The position numbers and the translations under genes were made by a program. From positions 1 to 61,584 of the forward strand of contig NZ_JAICZW010000013.1 of NCBI RefSeq assembly GCF_029057325.1: a DNA stretch of 61,584 nt. Reading direction: 5' to 3'. Source of the DNA: Bacteroides sp. Its GTDB lineage: Bacteria > Bacteroidota > Bacteroidia > Bacteroidales > Bacteroidaceae. This document shows positions 38,036-46,937 of this stretch, piece after piece. The notes below the pieces were generated by a model. It was given only the letters and a program-made list of their open reading frames with translations, did not search any database and was not told where the DNA came from. Each line of letters opens with the position of its first letter. Positions within the stretch are counted from its first letter, which is position 1.

Positions 38036-38659
38036 ATGAAACGAATCATTTTAGGATTACTGCTTGCCATGACGTTCTGCGCATGGGCACAGGGAGCAAA
38101 CAGAACCGTGACCGAAAACGACAGCCAAGGAAACAAGAAAAGAGTCATCGAGCTGAGAGACACGGTTGTCAACGGGCAGTCTGTGACAGACACGCTCAGT
38201 ATCACCACTTACGAGGACAGTGCGGACAGCAAAGATTCGGAGGGTCGTGAGCGACACGACTCCCACTTCAACTGGAACGGACTCAACCTCGACCGTCACA
38301 CTTCGCAAACCATCATTGCCGTAACGGCCATCGTCTTCGTATTCGGATTGCCGCTGTTCATTGTCTTCACCATCTTCTTCTTCCGCTACAAGAACCGGAA
38401 AGCCAAATACCGCCTGGCGGAACAAGCACTGGCAAGCGGACAGCAACTGCCCGAAAACTTCTTCCAAGAGAACGCGACAAAGGACATCCGCAGCAAGGGC
38501 ATCAACAACATATTCATCGGCATCGGCCTGTTCATCTTCCTCTGGGCCATTACCGAAGAATTCGGTCTCGGATGCATCGGCCTGCTGGTGATGTTCACCG
38601 GATTCGGACAACTGGTCATCTACTACACGCAACAGAACAACAACGAAAAGAAGAGATGA
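38036..38659 (+). CDS. DUF6249 membrane protein
   Basis: This 207-residue protein has a signal peptide (residues 1-20, ending CAWAQG), an acidic periplasmic stretch, one strong helix (about 93-117) and two helices near the C-terminus, the pattern of DUF6249. It overlaps the following sigma-factor gene by four bases (ATGA), so it is translationally coupled to it and may be part of its signalling. Confidence 0.78.
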   Translation: MKRIILGLLLAMTFCAWAQGANRTVTENDSQGNKKRVIELRDTVVNGQSVTDTLSITTYEDSADSKDSEGRERHDSHFNWNGLNLDRHTSQTIIAVTAIVFVFGLPLFIVFTIFFFRYKNRKAKYRLAEQALASGQQLPENFFQENATKDIRSKGINNIFIGIGLFIFLWAITEEFGLGCIGLLVMFTGFGQLVIYYTQQNNNEKKR

Positions 38660-39201
38660 GCCCGGTAAATGACATATCGCTGGTCGCGCAGGTCGTGGTG
38701 TTCCACAACACCAGGGCCTTCGACCAGCTGGTCAGGAAATACCAATCGCCCGTGCGACGCTTCTTCCTGCACCAGACATGCGGCGACAGCGAATTGAGCG
38801 ATGACCTGGCACAAGAAACATTCATCAAAGCCTATACCAACATCGCCACCTTCAAGAATCTCTCCAACTTCTCGACCTGGCTCTACCGTATTGCCTATAA
38901 CGTATTTTATGACTATATTCGCAGCCGAAAAGAGACAGAAGACTTGGATACATATCGGGTAGATGCCCGATACAGCACACAACAACAAGACGTGGGGCAA
39001 CAGATGGACATCTACCGTGCCCTCGCCACACTGAAAGCACCGGAACGCACCTGCATCACGCTCTTCTACATGGAAGACCTGAGCATCGAAAAGATTGCAG
39101 GCATCACCGGATATCCTGCGGGAACCGTCAAGAGCCACCTCTCGCGGGCAAAAGAAAAAATGGCCGCTTACTTAAAACAAAATGGTTATGATGGAAAATG
39201 A
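38656..39201 (+). CDS. ECF-type RNA polymerase sigma factor
   Basis: This 181-residue protein has a region 2 with DLAQETFIKAYTNIATF and STWLYRIAYNVFYDYIR, and a region 4 with IEKIAGITGYPAGTVKSHLS. The ATG at 38656 was chosen because it overlaps the upstream stop as ATGA and gives the normal short N-terminus. An upstream in-frame ATG lies inside the previous gene. It overlaps the DUF5056 gene by about 20 bases and forms a three-gene regulatory operon with its neighbours. Confidence 0.9.
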   Translation: MSPVNDISLVAQVVVFHNTRAFDQLVRKYQSPVRRFFLHQTCGDSELSDDLAQETFIKAYTNIATFKNLSNFSTWLYRIAYNVFYDYIRSRKETEDLDTYRVDARYSTQQQDVGQQMDIYRALATLKAPERTCITLFYMEDLSIEKIAGITGYPAGTVKSHLSRAKEKMAAYLKQNGYDGK

Positions 39202-39514
39202 TGATAAACTTCTGAAGCAATTCTTTGCCGACAATAGGCAGGAAATAGCGGATAACGGATTCAGCCGCCGCGTCATGCGCTGCCTGCCGAATCGCAGCCA
39301 ACGCCTGTCACAAATATGGAGCGCGTGCTGCTTCACGCTTGCGCTGGTATTGTTTGTCACACTGGACGGGCTGCAACTGGTGCTGAACACGTTGCGCGAG
39401 ACCTTCGACGCCCTCATTCAAGGCGGAGCGGCGGAGTTTGACCTGAAGTCATTGGCGATAGCCGCCATCGTGCTGCTCTTCATGGGGTATCGGAAGATTG
39501 CGTCGCTGGCGTAA
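39182..39514 (+). CDS. DUF5056 protein, probable sigma-linked membrane partner
   Basis: This ~110-residue protein has two hydrophobic helices (about residues 45-65 and 90-107) and an N-terminal helical segment with ENDDKLLKQFFADNRQEI, typical of DUF5056. The start may be any of three closely spaced ATGs (39182, 39188, 39191). It overlaps the 3' end of the sigma factor gene, the position usual for an anti-sigma factor, but binding is not shown by the sequence. Confidence 0.72.
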   Translation: MVMMENDDKLLKQFFADNRQEIADNGFSRRVMRCLPNRSQRLSQIWSACCFTLALVLFVTLDGLQLVLNTLRETFDALIQGGAAEFDLKSLAIAAIVLLFMGYRKIASLA

Positions 39515-39582
39515 AAGGCGCATCTTTTATAATCTTTCCTATTTTTTACAAGCAAGTGAATCATCGTTACGGAGATATGTTG

Positions 39583-39590
39583 TATCTTTG
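39583..39590 (+). promoter_or_regulatory. -7 box for the phospholipase D gene
   Basis: TATCTTTG lies 33 bases before a TTG at 39624. A longer frame from 39498 would start upstream of this box and inside the previous gene, so the box supports the TTG start. Confidence 0.5.
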
Positions 39591-39623
39591 CCGCCCGATA
39601 AAACTAAACAAAAAGAAAGAGTT

Positions 39624-40853
39624 TTGAGATTCATTGTATTTACCATCATATTCACCTTTTTTGCGGGAAGCGTCCGCGGACAGGTGTCAAGCGACACGCT
39701 CCTGATGAAACACTTGCAGCAAACAGGGATTCCACTCACCGGGAACAACGAAATCAAGCTGTTGATGAACGGGCGTGACAAATTCATCGACCTGTTTCAA
39801 GCCATCCGTCAGGCAAAGCACCATATCCATTTGGAGTACTTCAACTTCCGCAACGACTCCATAGCCAACTCGTTGTTCGACCTGCTGGCAGAGAAAGTGA
39901 AGGAGGGGGTGGAAGTGCGTGCCATGTTCGACGCCTTCGGCAACAGTTCCAACAACCGGCCACTGAAGAAGCGCCATCTGCAAGCCATACAGAGCCGTGG
40001 CATCGAAATCGTGAAGTTCGACCCGATTACTTTCCCCTGGATTAACCACGCCATGCACCGTGACCACCGCAAGATTGTAGTGATAGACGGCAAGATAGGC
40101 TATACCGGAGGAATGAACATCGCCGACTATTACATCAACGGCCTGCCCAAGATAGGCCAATGGCACGACATGCACATGCACATCGAGGGCGACGCGGTGC
40201 GCTACCTGCAAGGCATCTTTCTGACGATGTGGAACCGCGAGACAGGACAGCACATCGGAGGACCAGCCTACTTTCCCGGCATTCCGCAACTGCCCGACAG
40301 CGTGGCGGAAGAGATAGCCATCGTGGACCGCATGCCGCGCGAGACACCGCGCTCCATCAGCCACGCATACGCCGCCGCCATCGAGTCCGCCCGGAAAAGC
40401 ATCCGCATCGTAAACCCCTATTTCGTACCGACCAAATCCATCCGGAAAGCGATAAAAGACGCATTGAGAAGAGGGGCTGAAGTGGAAATCATGCTGCCTG
40501 CCGTGTCTGATATCCCCTTCACACCGGAAGCCTCCTTCCACATCGGCCACAAGCTAATGAAGAAGGGAGCACAGATATACCTCTTCAACGGAGGCTTCCA
40601 CCACTCCAAAATCATGATGGTGGACAGCATCTTCTGCACCATAGGAACCGCCAACCTCAACAGCCGGAGCCTGCGCTACGACTACGAGACGAACGCCTTC
40701 ATCTTCGACCCTAAAACCACCCATGAACTGAACAAAATGTTTGAAAGGGACAAACTGAACAGCACACTGATGACACCCGAATATTGGAAAAAACGCTCGG
40801 GATGGAAAAAGTTCGTGGGATGGGTAGGCAATCTGCTCACGCCGTTCCTCTGA
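39624..40853 (+). CDS. Phospholipase D / cardiolipin synthase family protein
   Basis: This ~409-residue protein starts at TTG 39624, which gives a normal signal peptide or membrane anchor (LRFIVFTIIFTFFAG, ending VRGQ). It carries two HxKxxxxD motifs, HRKIVVID and HSKIMMVD, each followed by the usual G(S/T)-x-N segments GGMNIAD and GTANLNSRS. It is expected to make cardiolipin from phosphatidylglycerol, or to act as another phosphatidyltransferase, at the inner membrane. The start is inferred from the promoter box and has no ATG alternative nearby. Confidence 0.85.
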   Translation: MRFIVFTIIFTFFAGSVRGQVSSDTLLMKHLQQTGIPLTGNNEIKLLMNGRDKFIDLFQAIRQAKHHIHLEYFNFRNDSIANSLFDLLAEKVKEGVEVRAMFDAFGNSSNNRPLKKRHLQAIQSRGIEIVKFDPITFPWINHAMHRDHRKIVVIDGKIGYTGGMNIADYYINGLPKIGQWHDMHMHIEGDAVRYLQGIFLTMWNRETGQHIGGPAYFPGIPQLPDSVAEEIAIVDRMPRETPRSISHAYAAAIESARKSIRIVNPYFVPTKSIRKAIKDALRRGAEVEIMLPAVSDIPFTPEASFHIGHKLMKKGAQIYLFNGGFHHSKIMMVDSIFCTIGTANLNSRSLRYDYETNAFIFDPKTTHELNKMFERDKLNSTLMTPEYWKKRSGWKKFVGWVGNLLTPFL

Positions 40854-40857
40854 TTTC

Positions 40858-40974
40858 GGAAGGAGGTATTCAGGAAGGAATTATCGGAAGTTAAAAGCCA
40901 ATAGTTCTGCGCACACAAGTCGGAGTATCGACCGATACCTCCTTCCCGAATAACTCCTTCCCGAATAACTTTCT
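40858..40974. repeat. GGAGTTA palindromic repeat, copy 2
   Basis: It shares GTTAAAAGCCAATAG and GAGTATCG.CCGATACCTCC with copy 1 and ends in two CCTTCCCGAATAACT units complementary to the GGAAGGA blocks at its start. It lies between the phospholipase D gene and thyA. Confidence 0.7.
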
Positions 40975-41008
40975 CCCCCCAAAGCAACTCTCCAACCAAT
41001 TTATTCCC

Positions 41009-41016
41009 TACCTTTG
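41009..41016 (+). promoter_or_regulatory. -7 box for thyA-folA
   Basis: TACCTTTG lies 30 bases before the thyA ATG and fits TAnnTTTG. Confidence 0.5.
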
Positions 41017-41045
41017 TGTCCGAATAAGAAACACCGCATTACATC

Positions 41046-41840
41046 ATGAAACAATACTTAGACCTGCTGAACCGCGTGCTGAACGAAGGCGTGGAGAAAA
41101 GCGACCGCACCGGTACCGGCACTATCAGCGTATTCGGCCACCAGATGCGCTTCAAGCTGGATGACGGCTTTCCCTGCCTGACCACCAAAAAGCTGCACCT
41201 GAAATCCATCATATACGAACTGCTCTGGTTCCTCCAAGGAGACACCAACGTGAAATACCTGCAAGAAAACGGCGTACGCATCTGGAACGAATGGGCGGAC
41301 GAGAACGGAGACCTGGGACATATCTACGGCTACCAATGGCGTTCGTGGCCCGACTATAAAGGGGGATTCATCGACCAAATCAGTGAAGCGGTGGAAACCA
41401 TCAAGCATAATCCCGACTCACGTCGCATCATTGTCAGCGCATGGAATGTAGGCGATTTGGACCACATGAATCTGCCGCCCTGCCATGCCTTCTTTCAATT
41501 TTACGTGGCAAACGGAAAACTCAGCCTGCAACTCTACCAACGTAGCGCAGACATTTTTTTGGGAGTACCTTTCAACATCGCCTCGTATGCTCTGCTCCTG
41601 CAAATGATGGCACAAGTGACCGGACTAGAAGCCGGAGACTTCATCCATACACTGGGAGATGCCCATATCTATCTGAACCATTTGGAGCAAGTCAAACTGC
41701 AACTGACACGCGAACCGCGGGAGTTGCCGCAAATGAAAATCAACCCGGAGGTCAAAAGCATCTTCGACTTCAACTACGAAGACTTTGAACTGGTGAATTA
41801 CAATCCTCATCCGCACATTGCGGGCAAAGTGTCCATATAA
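41046..41840 (+). CDS. thyA: Thymidylate synthase
   Basis: This 264-residue ThyA-type enzyme methylates dUMP using methylene-tetrahydrofolate. The catalytic Cys is in [12 protein letters not shown], and the folate and dUMP sites include YGYQWRSW and FNIASYALL. Its length equals that of the E. coli protein. folA follows after 14 bases, and dihydrofolate reductase regenerates the folate that ThyA oxidises, so the two form a functional operon. Confidence 0.97.
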   Translation: MKQYLDLLNRVLNEGVEKSDRTGTGTISVFGHQMRFKLDDGFPCLTTKKLHLKSIIYELLWFLQGDTNVKYLQENGVRIWNEWADENGDLGHIYGYQWRSWPDYKGGFIDQISEAVETIKHNPDSRRIIVSAWNVGDLDHMNLPPCHAFFQFYVANGKLSLQLYQRSADIFLGVPFNIASYALLLQMMAQVTGLEAGDFIHTLGDAHIYLNHLEQVKLQLTREPRELPQMKINPEVKSIFDFNYEDFELVNYNPHPHIAGKVSI

Positions 41841-41854
41841 AAAAAGAAAAAAAC

Positions 41855-42343
41855 ATGATAAGTATCATTGCCGCAGTCGATCGCCGCATGGCTATCGGCT
41901 ATCAAAACAAGTTGCTGTTCTGGCTTCCGAACGACCTGAAGCGTTTCAAGGCACTGACCACCGGAAACACCATCATCATGGGCAGGAAAACCTTTGAATC
42001 GCTCCCCAAAGGCGCATTGCCCAACCGCCGCAACATCGTGCTCTCCTCCCGACGCGAGACCGCTTGTCCCGGCGCGGAAGTGTTCCCGTCGTTGGAAAAA
42101 GCACTGAGCAGTTGCCGCCCGGACGAAAACATATTCATCATCGGAGGCGCAAGCCTGTACCGGCAGGCGCTTCCTTTGGCAGATGTCCTCCGCCTCACCG
42201 AAATTGATGCGGAAGCCCCGTGCGCGGATGCCTATTTCCCCCACGTGGCTCCGGACGTATGGCAAGAAAAAAGCAGGGAGTCTCATCCGATAGATGAGAA
42301 GCATCCCTGCCCCTATTCGTTTGTTGATTATATTCGCCGATAG
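41855..42343 (+). CDS. folA: Dihydrofolate reductase
   Basis: This 162-residue enzyme begins MISIIAAVDRRMAIGYQNK, with WLPNDLKRFKALT carrying the catalytic Asp and IIMGRKTFESLP the NADPH-binding part. A hairpin (GCAGGGA...TCCCTGC, 42273-42310) is embedded in its last codons and may serve as the operon terminator. The convergent Lrp gene ends two bases later. Confidence 0.96.
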   Translation: MISIIAAVDRRMAIGYQNKLLFWLPNDLKRFKALTTGNTIIMGRKTFESLPKGALPNRRNIVLSSRRETACPGAEVFPSLEKALSSCRPDENIFIIGGASLYRQALPLADVLRLTEIDAEAPCADAYFPHVAPDVWQEKSRESHPIDEKHPCPYSFVDYIRR

Positions 42344-42345
42344 AA

Positions 42346-42825
42346 TCACACTTCCTCTTCTTCCCCTGTCATTATAGGCATCTGACGCTTGATGGCTTCG
42401 TGGAAAGAAATCAAGGTTTCGGTACGTGCCAATCCCAGAGGTTGCAATTTGTCATGTATGATGCTCAGCAAGTGGTGATTGTTGCGGGCATAGAGTTTTA
42501 TGAACATGTCATATTTGCCGGTCGTGAAATGGCACTCCACGATTTCAGGTATCGCCTCCAAGGCTTTCGTCACCTCATCGAAAGAAGCAGGGTCTTTCAG
42601 ATAGATGCCGATATAAGCACACGTCTCATAGCCTATCTTTTCCGGGTCGATGATATATTCCGACCCCTTCAATATGCCCAGATTAGTCAGTTTCTGAATA
42701 CGCTGGTGAATGGCCGCTCCCGACACGTTACACGCTCTTGCCACCTCCAGAAAAGGAATACGTGCATTATCGGCAATCAGTTTCAATATCTGTTCGTCTA
42801 AAGTATCCAATTGATGATGTCCCAT
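42346..42825 (-). CDS. Lrp/AsnC family transcriptional regulator
   Basis: This 159-residue protein has an N-terminal helix-turn-helix (DNARIPFLEVARACNVSGAA) and a C-terminal RAM ligand-binding domain (YIGIYLKDP..., VECHFTTGKYDMFIKLYA). It probably responds to an amino acid. A -7 box (TAACTTTG on the minus strand) is at 42888-42895. Confidence 0.93.
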   Translation of the reverse strand: MGHHQLDTLDEQILKLIADNARIPFLEVARACNVSGAAIHQRIQKLTNLGILKGSEYIIDPEKIGYETCAYIGIYLKDPASFDEVTKALEAIPEIVECHFTTGKYDMFIKLYARNNHHLLSIIHDKLQPLGLARTETLISFHEAIKRQMPIMTGEEEEV

Positions 42826-42887
42826 TTCAAGTCTCTATAATTAATAAAACACAATACCTGCCGCATACTCTCTCATACGGCAGTATG

Positions 42888-42895
42888 CAAAGTTA
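42888..42895 (-). promoter_or_regulatory. -7 box for the Lrp gene
   Basis: TAACTTTG on the minus strand, 62 bases before the start codon. Confidence 0.4.
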
Positions 42896-43114
42896 ACGAT
42901 TTTTCGCCAACCAGTGCCGCTTGCGATAATTTTTCTTAGAGGAAACACGCTTTTTCGGTTCCCCAAAGACTATTCTCCGGTTGCCGCCTTGATTCGGCAG
43001 GCAGTCTATATGCGTTTTCCAAACCTTAGGTTTAAGCATGCCAAAGCTGAGGTTTAGCAACATAAACATCAACTTTGGATATGCCAACCTCTACAAACAT
43101 TAAAACTTAAATCG

Positions 43115-43122
43115 TATCTTTG
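43115..43122 (+). promoter_or_regulatory. -7 box for the M64 peptidase
   Basis: TATCTTTG lies 26 bases before the ATG at 43149. Confidence 0.5.
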
Positions 43123-43148
43123 CCCAATAGATTAATAATTGGACTGTT

Positions 43149-44426
43149 ATGAAAAAGTATTTAGTACCTCTGTTGTGCCTGATTGCCGCCATGTCGCTGC
43201 ACGCACAAAACTTCTCCGACTATTTTGCGGACAAATCTTTAAGAGTCGATTACCTCTTCACCGGAAATGCCGCCAGGCAGGAAATTTGTCTGGACGGACT
43301 CTCCTCCCTTCCCACCTGGGCAGGAAGAAAACACCACTTGTCCGAACTTCCGCTACAAGGAAACGGCCAGATTGTGATGCGGGATGCAGCCAGTGGAACG
43401 GTCATCTACAAGACCTCCTTCTCTTCACTCTTCCAGGAGTGGCTGGAAACGGATGAAGCCAAAGCCGTAACCAAAGGGTTTGAAAACAGCTTCCTACTCC
43501 CCTACCCCCTTCGTCCGGCAGAGGTTGAAATCACACTGCTCGACCCGCGCAGGAATATTCGTACCCGCATGAAGCACACAGTCAACCCCGACGACATCCT
43601 CATACACCAAAAGGGAACCGCACACATCACGCCCCACAAATACCTGCTGCAAAACGGCCCTGCGGATAAGTGCATTGACGTGGCCATTCTGGCGGAAGGC
43701 TACACACCCGATGAAATGGAGACCTTCTACAAAGATGCCGCCATCGCCTGCGAAAGCCTGTTTGCCCACGAACCGTTCAAATCCATGAAAAAGCGATTCA
43801 ACATCGTGGCCGTGGCAAGTCCGTCCGAAGACAGCGGAGTGAGCGTACCTCGTCTGGGAGAATGGAAACGGACCGCCTTCCATTCACACTTCAGCACTTT
43901 CTATTCAGACCGATACCTGACCACCTCCCGTGTAAAGTCCATACACGATGCGTTGGCAGGAATCCCCTACGAGCACATCATCATACTGGCAAATACCGAA
44001 GAATACGGAGGCGGCGGCATCTATAACTCCTACACACTGACCACCGCCCACCACCCCATGTTCCGCCCCGTCGTGGTGCATGAGTTCGGACATAGCTTCG
44101 GAGGACTTGCCGATGAGTACTTCTACGACGATGATGTCATGACCGATACCTACCCATTAGATGTGGAACCATGGGAGCAGAACATCAGCACCAAGGTCAA
44201 CTTCTCCGCCAAATGGGAAGACATGCTCGAAAAAGGAACGCCCCAGCCCACCCCCGTTGCCGACAGCAAGAAATATCCCGTAGGTGTCTATGAAGGCGGT
44301 GGATATTCCGCCAAAGGCGTTTACCGTCCGGCAGACAATTGCCGCATGCGCACCAACGAGTACCCCACTTTCTGTCCGGTTTGCCAGCGTGCCATCCGCC
44401 GTGTCATCGAATTCTACACCGAATAG
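43149..44426 (+). CDS. M64 family metallopeptidase
   Basis: This is a 425-residue secreted peptidase with a signal peptide (residues 1-20, ending LHAQ), a beta-rich N-terminal M64_N domain, and the zinc site VVHEFGHSFGGLADEYF (HExGH). The family includes the IgA-cleaving enzyme of Clostridium ramosum; Bacteroides members are common, but their targets are mostly unknown, so an IgA target is not established here. The gene is monocistronic, with its own promoter and a repeat downstream. Confidence 0.9.
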   Translation: MKKYLVPLLCLIAAMSLHAQNFSDYFADKSLRVDYLFTGNAARQEICLDGLSSLPTWAGRKHHLSELPLQGNGQIVMRDAASGTVIYKTSFSSLFQEWLETDEAKAVTKGFENSFLLPYPLRPAEVEITLLDPRRNIRTRMKHTVNPDDILIHQKGTAHITPHKYLLQNGPADKCIDVAILAEGYTPDEMETFYKDAAIACESLFAHEPFKSMKKRFNIVAVASPSEDSGVSVPRLGEWKRTAFHSHFSTFYSDRYLTTSRVKSIHDALAGIPYEHIIILANTEEYGGGGIYNSYTLTTAHHPMFRPVVVHEFGHSFGGLADEYFYDDDVMTDTYPLDVEPWEQNISTKVNFSAKWEDMLEKGTPQPTPVADSKKYPVGVYEGGGYSAKGVYRPADNCRMRTNEYPTFCPVCQRAIRRVIEFYTE

Positions 44427-44453
44427 CCGATAGTCAAACAGAATTGAATTACG

Positions 44454-44583
44454 AAAAAGGAGTTATCGGGAGTTAACAGGAGTTATTCGGGAATTAGAAG
44501 CCAATATTTTTTCTATCGCTATACGATTGGACTTTAATTCCTAACGGAGTGATAACTCCCGATAACTCCCGAATAACCCCTTA
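44454..44583. repeat. GGAGTTA palindromic repeat, copy 3
   Basis: Arms of the type AAGGAGTTATCGGGAGTTA and AACTCCCGATAACTCCCGAATAA flank a loop with GAAGCCAATA. It lies between the M64 and GNAT genes. Confidence 0.7.
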
Positions 44584-44647
44584 AGCAGAAATATCCTGCG
44601 AGCATTTCCGCCCGCCCCCAAAAACAACCTAAAAAACAACTTGCTTT

Positions 44648-45178
44648 ATGATACATATCCAACCTATCACAACGGCCGACACCGTCTTATACGCTTACAT
44701 GGAAAAACTGATTGTAGCATCCTTCCCCCCGGAAGAATACCGGGAGTTGAAAGAACTGCGCAACTATACAGACACCAAACCCAACTTTCACAACAACGTC
44801 ATCCTTCAAAATGAAACCCCGATAGGACTCATCACCTATTGGGATTTCGGCACCTTCTGCTATATAGAACACTTTGCCATCGATCCTCACCTGCGTAACG
44901 GAGGACATGGGAAAGAAGTATTGAACCGGCTATGCGACCTCCTCAAGCGCCCCGTCGTTTTGGAAGTGGAGATGCCTGAAGAAGAAATGGCACAACGCCG
45001 CATCCGCTTCTACCAGCGTCAAGGCTTCATCCTATGGGAAAAGCCCTACATACAGCCGCCCTACAAAGCCGGCGATGATTATCTCCCCATGCGTCTCATG
45101 GCATACGGCGACCTGCAATGTGACAAAGATTACGAAAGCGTGAAAGAACATATCTACCGCGAAGTATATAACGCCTGA
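44648..45178 (+). CDS. GNAT family N-acetyltransferase
   Basis: This 176-residue protein has the GNAT acetyl-CoA site, here LRNGGHGKEVLNRL, and the final beta-strand/helix with YQRQGFILWEKPYIQPPY. The substrate is unknown. The gene stands alone between a repeat and a pair of hairpins. Confidence 0.88.
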   Translation: MIHIQPITTADTVLYAYMEKLIVASFPPEEYRELKELRNYTDTKPNFHNNVILQNETPIGLITYWDFGTFCYIEHFAIDPHLRNGGHGKEVLNRLCDLLKRPVVLEVEMPEEEMAQRRIRFYQRQGFILWEKPYIQPPYKAGDDYLPMRLMAYGDLQCDKDYESVKEHIYREVYNA

Positions 45179-45224
45179 AAAAGAAAATTGTCGAAATAAA
45201 AAAGGCAGGCAGGATGATATAATC

Positions 45225-45297
45225 AGGCACGGATTCCGGCAGACTACATGAATTTATCTCTTTCGATCATCCATATAGTCTGCCGGAATCCGTGCCT
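45225..45297. terminator. Perfect 22-bp inverted repeat
   Basis: AGGCACGGATTCCGGCAGACTA (45225-45246) is matched exactly by its complement at 45276-45297, with a 29-base loop. It lies between convergent GNAT and exbD genes. The long perfect stem is stronger than most terminators. Confidence 0.7.
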
Positions 45298-45337
45298 AAA
45301 AAAATAGGAGGTGCGTTTCAACACACCTCCTATTTTT
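45298..45337. terminator. Bidirectional terminator
   Basis: AAAAATAGGAGGTG and CACCTCCTATTTTT form a 14-base stem with A and T runs. It follows the exbD gene on the minus strand and is adjacent to the long inverted repeat. Confidence 0.85.
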
Positions 45338-45357
45338 CTTTATATAAAATCAACTTC

Positions 45358-45822
45358 TTACTGACGCGATTGCGCAGAATAGTTAATCTTCAGTGCATAA
45401 GCTTGACGAAGAGCTTCTTTGATATCTGTTACGATACCCATTTTCGTGTCTTGGTCCACTTTCAAAGAAACAGTCATCTGAGGTTGATCCTCTTCTTTCA
45501 TGCTGGCACGTTCACCAATAACGTAGTCCTGAATTTCAGCAGCTTCAGCATAGCTATCGTTCAACTGAATACGGCTCTCATTACCCAGTTTCTTACGGAA
45601 CTCGGCAGTAGGTTTTCCTACATAAATAAACGTAACCAATGACTTCTTTTCCAATTTCTCCAATTCTGTAGCTTGCGGAACCTTAAACTCAACCTTCAAA
45701 GTTACCTCACGCATGGTTGTTACAATCATGAAGAAGAACAACAAGGTGAAGATAAGGTCAGGCAGAGAAGAAGTGTTCAACGCCGGCATTTCACGTTTAC
45801 CAGTTTTATTAAATTTTCCCAT
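45358..45822 (-). CDS. exbD: ExbD-type biopolymer transport protein, second
   Basis: This 154-residue protein has one membrane helix (LPDLIFTLLFFFMIVTTM), with the functionally important Asp at its start, and a periplasmic C-terminal domain. It works with ExbB to pass proton-motive force to TonB at outer-membrane receptors. It is the last gene of the four-gene exb cluster and starts at the stop of the previous exbD. Confidence 0.92.
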   Translation of the reverse strand: MGKFNKTGKREMPALNTSSLPDLIFTLLFFFMIVTTMREVTLKVEFKVPQATELEKLEKKSLVTFIYVGKPTAEFRKKLGNESRIQLNDSYAEAAEIQDYVIGERASMKEEDQPQMTVSLKVDQDTKMGIVTDIKEALRQAYALKINYSAQSRQ

Positions 45823-46412
45823 TACTTCTTTTCTCCGTATTTTTTAGGTTCAGCTTCAGAAATTCTCTGAGGATAAATCTCACGAATTGCGTCTTGCTGT
45901 TCTCCATCCAAATCAGCATAATTCTTCTGCCACTTCTCCTGAGCCAGTTCATCACGCAACTCGTTGTAAGCTGCTACCAACTCATTCTGTACAGCCATAT
46001 ATGCCTTGTATGAAGAGCCACGGTCGCAACGCAAAGAAACCACATGGTTTTCCGTAACCTGTACCGTACCGAAGTATTGCACATTCTTAGCTATTTTCTC
46101 CGGTTTGGTTTCATCGTTATACGGATTAGCTATGAAATCCTTTGCCTTTGCACGCAATTGATCCACACTAACGTAATCATTGCCACACATCAACTGGTCG
46201 TTCATATTCAGGAAGACTTGCAACACGTTACGTTCCTTCTTCTTTTGGTCTTCAATCTTCTGGTCCTTCTCCGGTGGAGGCGGCAAACGTCTTGCCAAAC
46301 CACGGTCGGTATCCATAGAAGTCGTAATCAAGAAGAAGATAAGCAACAAGAATGCAATATCCGCCGTAGAACTTGAGTTAACTTCGGGACATTTTCTTTT
46401 TCCTTTTGCCAT
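45822..46412 (-). CDS. exbD: ExbD-type biopolymer transport protein, first
   Basis: This 196-residue protein has one helix containing STADIAFLLLIFFLITTSM, again with the membrane Asp, and a longer periplasmic part than the second ExbD, with a charged region (PPPPEKDQKIEDQKKKERN). Two unlike ExbD proteins in one operon are normal in Bacteroidetes. Confidence 0.92.
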   Translation of the reverse strand: MAKGKRKCPEVNSSSTADIAFLLLIFFLITTSMDTDRGLARRLPPPPEKDQKIEDQKKKERNVLQVFLNMNDQLMCGNDYVSVDQLRAKAKDFIANPYNDETKPEKIAKNVQYFGTVQVTENHVVSLRCDRGSSYKAYMAVQNELVAAYNELRDELAQEKWQKNYADLDGEQQDAIREIYPQRISEAEPKKYGEKK

Positions 46413-46458
46413 TATTCTTTCCTTTCATTAAAGGTGCTTTACAGACCTTTGTTACTAC

Positions 46459-46932
46459 TTATGACAATTTTTTCTTAATACCACCGAGCAGCATGCATGC
46501 GATAGCCACTACAAACAGTGCATAAAGAGAATAAAGGAACATATCAGTAGCTTGCGCCCAGAAACCTACGTTGTCTGTTTTGTCATAACCGATAATTTCC
46601 ACTTTCTCAGGGCTACCCATGAGCCATGTAATAACAAGGACAATGATAGAGCCTGCCAATACATAGAGTGATCCCATGGAAGCTTTCGGATTGCTTACCA
46701 AGAAATGGAAGAAGCTTACTACAGCCGCAACAGAAACAATGGCAAAGAACGCGTATGTCAAGAACAGCAAAGCATCTGTATATGCAGGTTGCCACATTTC
46801 CGGATCTACTCCCATCAGTACTGCATCGCCTTGAGCGTCTCCACCGAAGAAGAACAAGCCCAATACTACCAAAATGGCAGCAAACATAGCGTACAGTACG
46901 TAGTATGAAATTTTATATGATAACTTAGCCAT
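46459..46932 (-). CDS. Four-helix membrane protein of the exb operon
   Basis: This 157-residue protein has four hydrophobic helices, with conserved-looking stretches LFFGGDAQGDAVLMGVDPEMW and FWAQATDMFLYSLYAL. It lies between exbB and the exbDs. I do not recognise a domain of known function. Its constant place in Bacteroidetes exb loci suggests a structural part of the motor complex. Confidence 0.75.
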   Translation of the reverse strand: MAKLSYKISYYVLYAMFAAILVVLGLFFFGGDAQGDAVLMGVDPEMWQPAYTDALLFLTYAFFAIVSVAAVVSFFHFLVSNPKASMGSLYVLAGSIIVLVITWLMGSPEKVEIIGYDKTDNVGFWAQATDMFLYSLYALFVVAIACMLLGGIKKKLS

Positions 46933-46937
46933 TTTGA

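Noticed and set aside
39498..39623. Upstream ATG start of the phospholipase D gene
   Set aside because: It lies inside the previous gene and before the -7 box at 39583, so it is unlikely to be translated from the main promoter.
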